From assembly GCF_051195215.1 (NCBI RefSeq), contig NZ_JBNAZM010000011.1, forward strand, positions 57,006 to 121,005: a stretch of 64,000 nucleotides of DNA, read 5' to 3'. Shown here piece by piece: positions 60,743 to 64,000 of the stretch (the first letter of the stretch is position 1; each line of letters begins with the position of its first letter). Origin of the DNA: Arhodomonas sp051195215. Lineage in GTDB: Bacteria > Pseudomonadota > Gammaproteobacteria > Nitrococcales > Nitrococcaceae. Made by a program: the position numbers and the translations under genes. The notes beneath the pieces were generated by a model that saw only the letters and a list, made by a program, of their open reading frames with translations, was not told where the DNA came from and did no database searches.

Positions 60743-61921
60743 ATGACCCACGCACCGCAGATCCGCATCCCCGCCACCTACATGCGCGGTGGCACCAGCA
60801 AGGGTGTGTTCTTCGGGCTCGATGACCTCCCGGAAGCCGCCCAGCAGCCCGGCCCGGCCCGCGATGCCCTGCTGCTGCGCGTCATCGGCAGTCCCGACCC
60901 GTACGGCAAGCACACCGACGGCATGGGCGGCGCCACCTCATCCACCTCCAAGACCGTGATCCTGTCGAAGAGCGACAGCCCCGATCACGACGTCAACTAC
61001 CTCTTCGGCCAGGTCTCCATCGACAAGCCCTTCATCGACTGGAGCGGTAACTGCGGCAATCTCACCGCGGCGGTGGGCGCCTTCGCCATCGAGCGCGGCC
61101 TCATCGACCCCGAGCGCATCCCCGAGAACGGCTACTGCACCGTGCGTATCTGGCAGGCCAACATCGAGAAGACCATCATCGCCCACATCCCCATCACTGA
61201 CGGCGCGGTGCAGGAGACCGGCGACTTCGAGCTGGATGGCGTCACCTTCCCCGCCGCCGAGATCCGGATCGAGTTCATGAATCCCGCGGACGGCGGCGGC
61301 GCCATCTTCCCCACCGGCAACCTCGTGGACGCCCTGGAAGTGCCGGGCGTTGGCACGTTCGAGGCCACCATGATCAACGCCGGCATCCCCACCATCTTCG
61401 TCAACGCCGAGGACATCGGCTACACCGGCACCGAGCTCCAGGGCGCGATCAACGAGGACGCCAGGGCCCTGGAGATGTTCGAGACCATCCGCGCCCACGG
61501 CGGCGTGCGCATGGGCCTGTTCGAGGACGTAGCCGAGGCCGCCAACCGCCAGCACACGCCCAAGATCGCGTTCGTCGCCCCGCCGAAGGGCTACACCGCC
61601 TCCAGCGGCAAGGCGGTGAAGGCCGAAGACATCGATGTGCTCGTCCGCGCCCTGTCCATGGGCAAGCTCCACCACGCCATGATGGGCACCGCGGCCGTCG
61701 CCATCGCCACCGCCGCCGCCATTCCCGGCACACTGGTGAACCTCGCCGCCGGCGGCGGCGACCGCAACGCCGTCCACTTCGGACACCCCAGCGGCACCCT
61801 GCGCGTGGGCGCCGAGGCCAAACAGGTGGACGGCGCCTGGACCGTGGAGAAGGCCATCATGAGCCGTAGTGCGCGGGTGCTGATGGAGGGCTGGGTGCGG
61901 GTGCCGGGGGATGCGTTCTAG
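60743..61921 (+). CDS. prpF: AcnD-accessory protein PrpF
   Basis: 392 residues. Begins IRIPATYMRGGTSKGVFFGL, the PrpF/DUF453 signature of a diaminopimelate-epimerase-like fold; also DGMGGATSSTSKTVIL and SGNCGNLTAAVGAFA, two near-symmetrical Cys/Ser-containing loops. It isomerises trans- to cis-2-methylaconitate, making AcnD productive. ACGGAGC precedes the ATG. Normally directly after acnD; here the DUF559 gene and repeats separate them by 892 bases. Confidence 0.95.
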   Translation: MTHAPQIRIPATYMRGGTSKGVFFGLDDLPEAAQQPGPARDALLLRVIGSPDPYGKHTDGMGGATSSTSKTVILSKSDSPDHDVNYLFGQVSIDKPFIDWSGNCGNLTAAVGAFAIERGLIDPERIPENGYCTVRIWQANIEKTIIAHIPITDGAVQETGDFELDGVTFPAAEIRIEFMNPADGGGAIFPTGNLVDALEVPGVGTFEATMINAGIPTIFVNAEDIGYTGTELQGAINEDARALEMFETIRAHGGVRMGLFEDVAEAANRQHTPKIAFVAPPKGYTASSGKAVKAEDIDVLVRALSMGKLHHAMMGTAAVAIATAAAIPGTLVNLAAGGGDRNAVHFGHPSGTLRVGAEAKQVDGAWTVEKAIMSRSARVLMEGWVRVPGDAF

Positions 61922-61971
61922 TCGTCCCGCATGCGGCCTGGGCTACCCGGACCGTTTCGCCCTCTCCCCAA

Positions 61972-62197
61972 CCCCTCTCCCGTCCAGGGAGAGGGGCTAG
62001 AGAGTTGTCGTGATCGAACGTCGTGGCGCTCTCATACTCCCTTTTCCCGTCCAGGGCGAGGGATTGGAGACTTGTCGTGATCGAATGCTGTGGCGTCCCC
62101 ATACTCCCTCCCCTGTCCAGGGTGAGGGATTGGAGGTTTGTCGCGATCGAACATCGTGGTGCTCTCATACTCCCCTCTCCCCCTCGCGGGAGAGGGG
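61972..62197. repeat. Three 66-67 bp tandem units bounded by CCCCTCTCCC palindromes
   Basis: A palindrome at 61972-61996 (arms 10 bp, loop GTCCA) starts the array and another at 62172-62197 closes it. Between them, GTCCAGGG recurs at 61982, 62049 and 62115 with GTTGTCGTGATCGAACGTC-like and CTCATACTCCC-like blocks following each. Each unit thus holds a degraded copy of the palindrome plus about 40 bases of other sequence. The 66-67 bp period equals the dimer period of the array at 59957. It fills most of the 435-base prpF-prpD gap. Confidence 0.82.
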
Positions 62198-62356
62198 TAG
62201 GGGGAGAGGGGGATAGTCGCGATAGCGGCTTGTTTCTCTTTCAACGTTTCAAGGGTTTAGACCCGCGGCTACCGACACCAAGAATGACTACGCGGGATAT
62301 CCATGTCGCCGGCCGGATACCCCATCGAACAAAGCGGCATTCAGGAGGAGGCGACC

Positions 62357-63802
62357 ATGAGCACCAGCACTGGATCGTCCCAGCGTCCGGACTACGATAA
62401 GGCGCTCCGGGACATCGCCGAGTACGTGGTCAACACGGAGATCACGTCCACGCAGGCGTACGAGACCGCCCGCTACGATCTGATGGACACCCTGGCCTGC
62501 GCAATGCTGGCGCTGCAGTACCCGGCCTGCACCAAGCTGCTTGGGCCGGTGGTCGAGGGAGCGGACATGCCGAATGGCGTGAAGGTGCCGGGCACGCATT
62601 TCCGGCTGGACCCGGTGACCGCGGCCTGGAACATCGGCGCGATGGTGCGCTGGCTGGACTTCAATGACACCTGGCTGGCGGCGGAGTGGAACCATCCTTC
62701 GGACAACCTGGGTGCCATCCTCGCGATCTCGGATCACCTCTCCCGCCGCGCGGTGACCGAGGGCCGGACGCCGATGACGGTGCGCGATCTGCTCACCGCG
62801 ATGATCAAGGCGCACGAGATCCAGGGCATCCTGGGGCTGGAGAACAGCTTCAACCGTGTCGGCCTGGACCACGTAATGCTGGTGCGAATCGCTTCCTCCT
62901 GCGTGTCCATGGGCCTGCTCGGCGGTGACGCGGACGACGTCACCAACGTGGCGTCCCACGCCTTCATCGACGGCTCCGCTCTGCGCGCATACCGCCATGC
63001 CCCGCAGGCCGGCCCGCGCAAGAGCTGGGCGGCGGGTGACGCCTCCTCCCGCGGGCTGCGGTTGGCACTGATCGTGGACAAGGGGGAGATCGGCTATCCC
63101 AAGGCGCTGTCAGCGTCCACCTGGGGCTTCAGCGACGTGCTGTTCAAGGGCAACGAGCTGCAGTTCAGCCGGGGCTACGGCAGCTATGTGATGGAGAACA
63201 TCCTGTTCAAGCTCTCCTTCCCGGCGGAGTTCCACGCCCAGACTGCCTGCGAGGCGGCGATGACCCTGCACCCCCAGGTCAGCGACCGCCTCGACGAGAT
63301 CGAGCGCGTGGTCATCGAGACCCAGGAGGCAGGCGTTCGCATCATCGACAAGACCGGCCCCCTCAACAATCCCGCCGACCGCGACCATTGCATCCAGTAC
63401 ATGACCGCCGTGCCGTTGATCTTCGGCCGTCTCACTGCCGAGGACTACGAGGATCACGTCGCCGCGGATCCGCGCATCGATGCCTTGCGCGGGAAGATGG
63501 AGGTGGTGGAGAACGAGCAGTTCTCGAAGGACTACCTCGACCCGGAGAAGCGCTCCATCGGCAACGCGGTGCAAGTGTTCTTCACCGACGGCAGCAAGAC
63601 CGAGCGGGTCGCCGTGGAGTACCCCATCGGCCACCGCCGCCGCCGCGAGGAAGGCATTCCGGTACTGGTGGAGAAGTTCGAGAAGGCGCTCGCCACGCGT
63701 TTCGCCCCCAGGCAGGCCGAGCGCATCAAGCGCGCCTGCTCCGACCGGCAGACACTCGAGGCCATGCCGGTACACGAGTTCGTGGATTTGTGGGCGCTCT
63801 GA
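62357..63802 (+). CDS. prpD: 2-methylcitrate dehydratase PrpD
   Basis: 481 residues from ATG 62357 with AGGAGGAGG upstream; the 18-residue extension is unneeded. MmgE/PrpD fold: YDLMDTLACAMLALQYP, MVRWLDFNDTWLAAEWNHPS, NSFNRVGLDHVMLVRIASS and AGDASSRGLRLALI. It dehydrates 2-methylcitrate to 2-methyl-cis-aconitate without an Fe/S cluster. Its presence beside acnD/prpF makes the second step doubly encoded. Last gene of the cluster. Confidence 0.95.
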   Translation: MSTSTGSSQRPDYDKALRDIAEYVVNTEITSTQAYETARYDLMDTLACAMLALQYPACTKLLGPVVEGADMPNGVKVPGTHFRLDPVTAAWNIGAMVRWLDFNDTWLAAEWNHPSDNLGAILAISDHLSRRAVTEGRTPMTVRDLLTAMIKAHEIQGILGLENSFNRVGLDHVMLVRIASSCVSMGLLGGDADDVTNVASHAFIDGSALRAYRHAPQAGPRKSWAAGDASSRGLRLALIVDKGEIGYPKALSASTWGFSDVLFKGNELQFSRGYGSYVMENILFKLSFPAEFHAQTACEAAMTLHPQVSDRLDEIERVVIETQEAGVRIIDKTGPLNNPADRDHCIQYMTAVPLIFGRLTAEDYEDHVAADPRIDALRGKMEVVENEQFSKDYLDPEKRSIGNAVQVFFTDGSKTERVAVEYPIGHRRRREEGIPVLVEKFEKALATRFAPRQAERIKRACSDRQTLEAMPVHEFVDLWAL

Positions 63803-63866
63803 CAGAGGGTGGCGCCAGGCTTGTGCCGTGCGATGCGGCGGAATCGGGAGTTCCAATTGCCGCTGA

Positions 63867-63895
63867 GTTGAAAGTGCAAAGTACAAAGTTGCAAG
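63867..63895 (+). repeat. Heptamer-repeat array after prpD
   Basis: GTTGAAA, GTGCAAA, GTACAAA, GTTGCAA: four 7-base units in exact phase, the same GTNNAAA family as at 38018 and 41024. No facing arm is visible before the palindromic element that begins at 63924; CTTGCTAC at about 63914 may be a remnant. Confidence 0.7.
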
Positions 63896-63923
63896 ACGAT
63901 CCCGGCACCCGTGCTTGCTACTT

Positions 63924-64000
63924 TACTAACCTTGCAGGAAATATTGTCAGGTCTCAGCGCCACTGCGCGGCGGCTCGGCAAGGCGCGTGAGCGCCGGCGT
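63924..64000. repeat. Two-hairpin palindromic element, copy 4, cut by the window end
   Basis: Starts with TACTAACCTTGCAGGAAATA and runs to GGTCTCAG, matching the copy-1 terminal repeat with few changes, then CGCCACTGCGCGGCGGCTCGG (the arm of copy-1 hairpin B, nearly unchanged) and core B (GGCAAGGCGCGTGAGCGCC, 23 of 24 bases equal to copy 1). The orientation is the reverse of copy 1. The rest lies beyond the window. Confidence 0.85.

Overview
The window is GC-rich DNA packed with operons, including ATGA/GTGA start-stop overlaps. Gene content and order are those of a gammaproteobacterium: def-fmt-rsmB-DUF4390-ntrY-ntrX-trkA-trkH, hisBHAFIE-tatABC, sucAB-lpd, aceEF-lpd and a prp cluster. Acidic linkers in several proteins and the TrkAH potassium system hint at a halophilic or Ectothiorhodospiraceae-like relative. 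That placement is inference; there is no rRNA or other phylogenetic marker here.

Layout. 1-15247 (+) is the distal part of an exopolysaccharide cluster: the 3' end of a WecA-type initiating transferase, a BY-kinase/chain-length protein, three glycosyltransferases, a DUF4838 lipoprotein, a Wzy/WaaL-like polymerase, a sulfotransferase, an outer-membrane barrel, a Wza/GumB-like export protein, and manB/manC for GDP-mannose. 15254-31015 is mostly minus strand: a membrane protein, the pyruvate dehydrogenase operon aceE-aceF-lpd (E3 carries its own lipoyl domain), hemF, a marR/monooxygenase divergent pair with two operator palindromes, tsaC, topA, smg, dprA and a LysM protein. 31139-41442 (+) holds def, fmt, rsmB, DUF4390, ntrYX, trkAH and a TPR protein. 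41531-48513 (+) holds a Trp-rich protein, dtd, hisBHAFIE and tatABC. 48958-54632 (+) is the 2-oxoglutarate dehydrogenase operon. 54985-63802 (+) is a methylcitrate-cycle cluster, prpB-prpC-acnD-[DUF559]-prpF-prpD.

The coding part is largely orthodox. The unusual biology is between the genes, where I see three repeat families. (1) An element of about 260-270 bp with terminal inverted repeats and two hairpin modules that share a conserved core; copies lie at 24088-24357, 42880-43102 and 43869-44126, and one is cut by the window end at 63924. (2) Arrays of a degenerate heptamer GTNNAAA, arranged as facing inverted pairs, at 38018-38168 and 41024-41120, with a single arm at 63867-63895. (3) Palindromes CCCCTCTCCC-loop-GGGAGAGGGG, five copies within 2.4 kb around a small DUF559 endonuclease-like gene lodged in the prp operon, together with two tandem arrays apparently grown from the same palindrome. 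The DUF559-palindrome association and the two-hairpin element are the best candidates for undescribed systems.

No tRNA, rRNA, CRISPR array, transposase or prophage gene was recognised.
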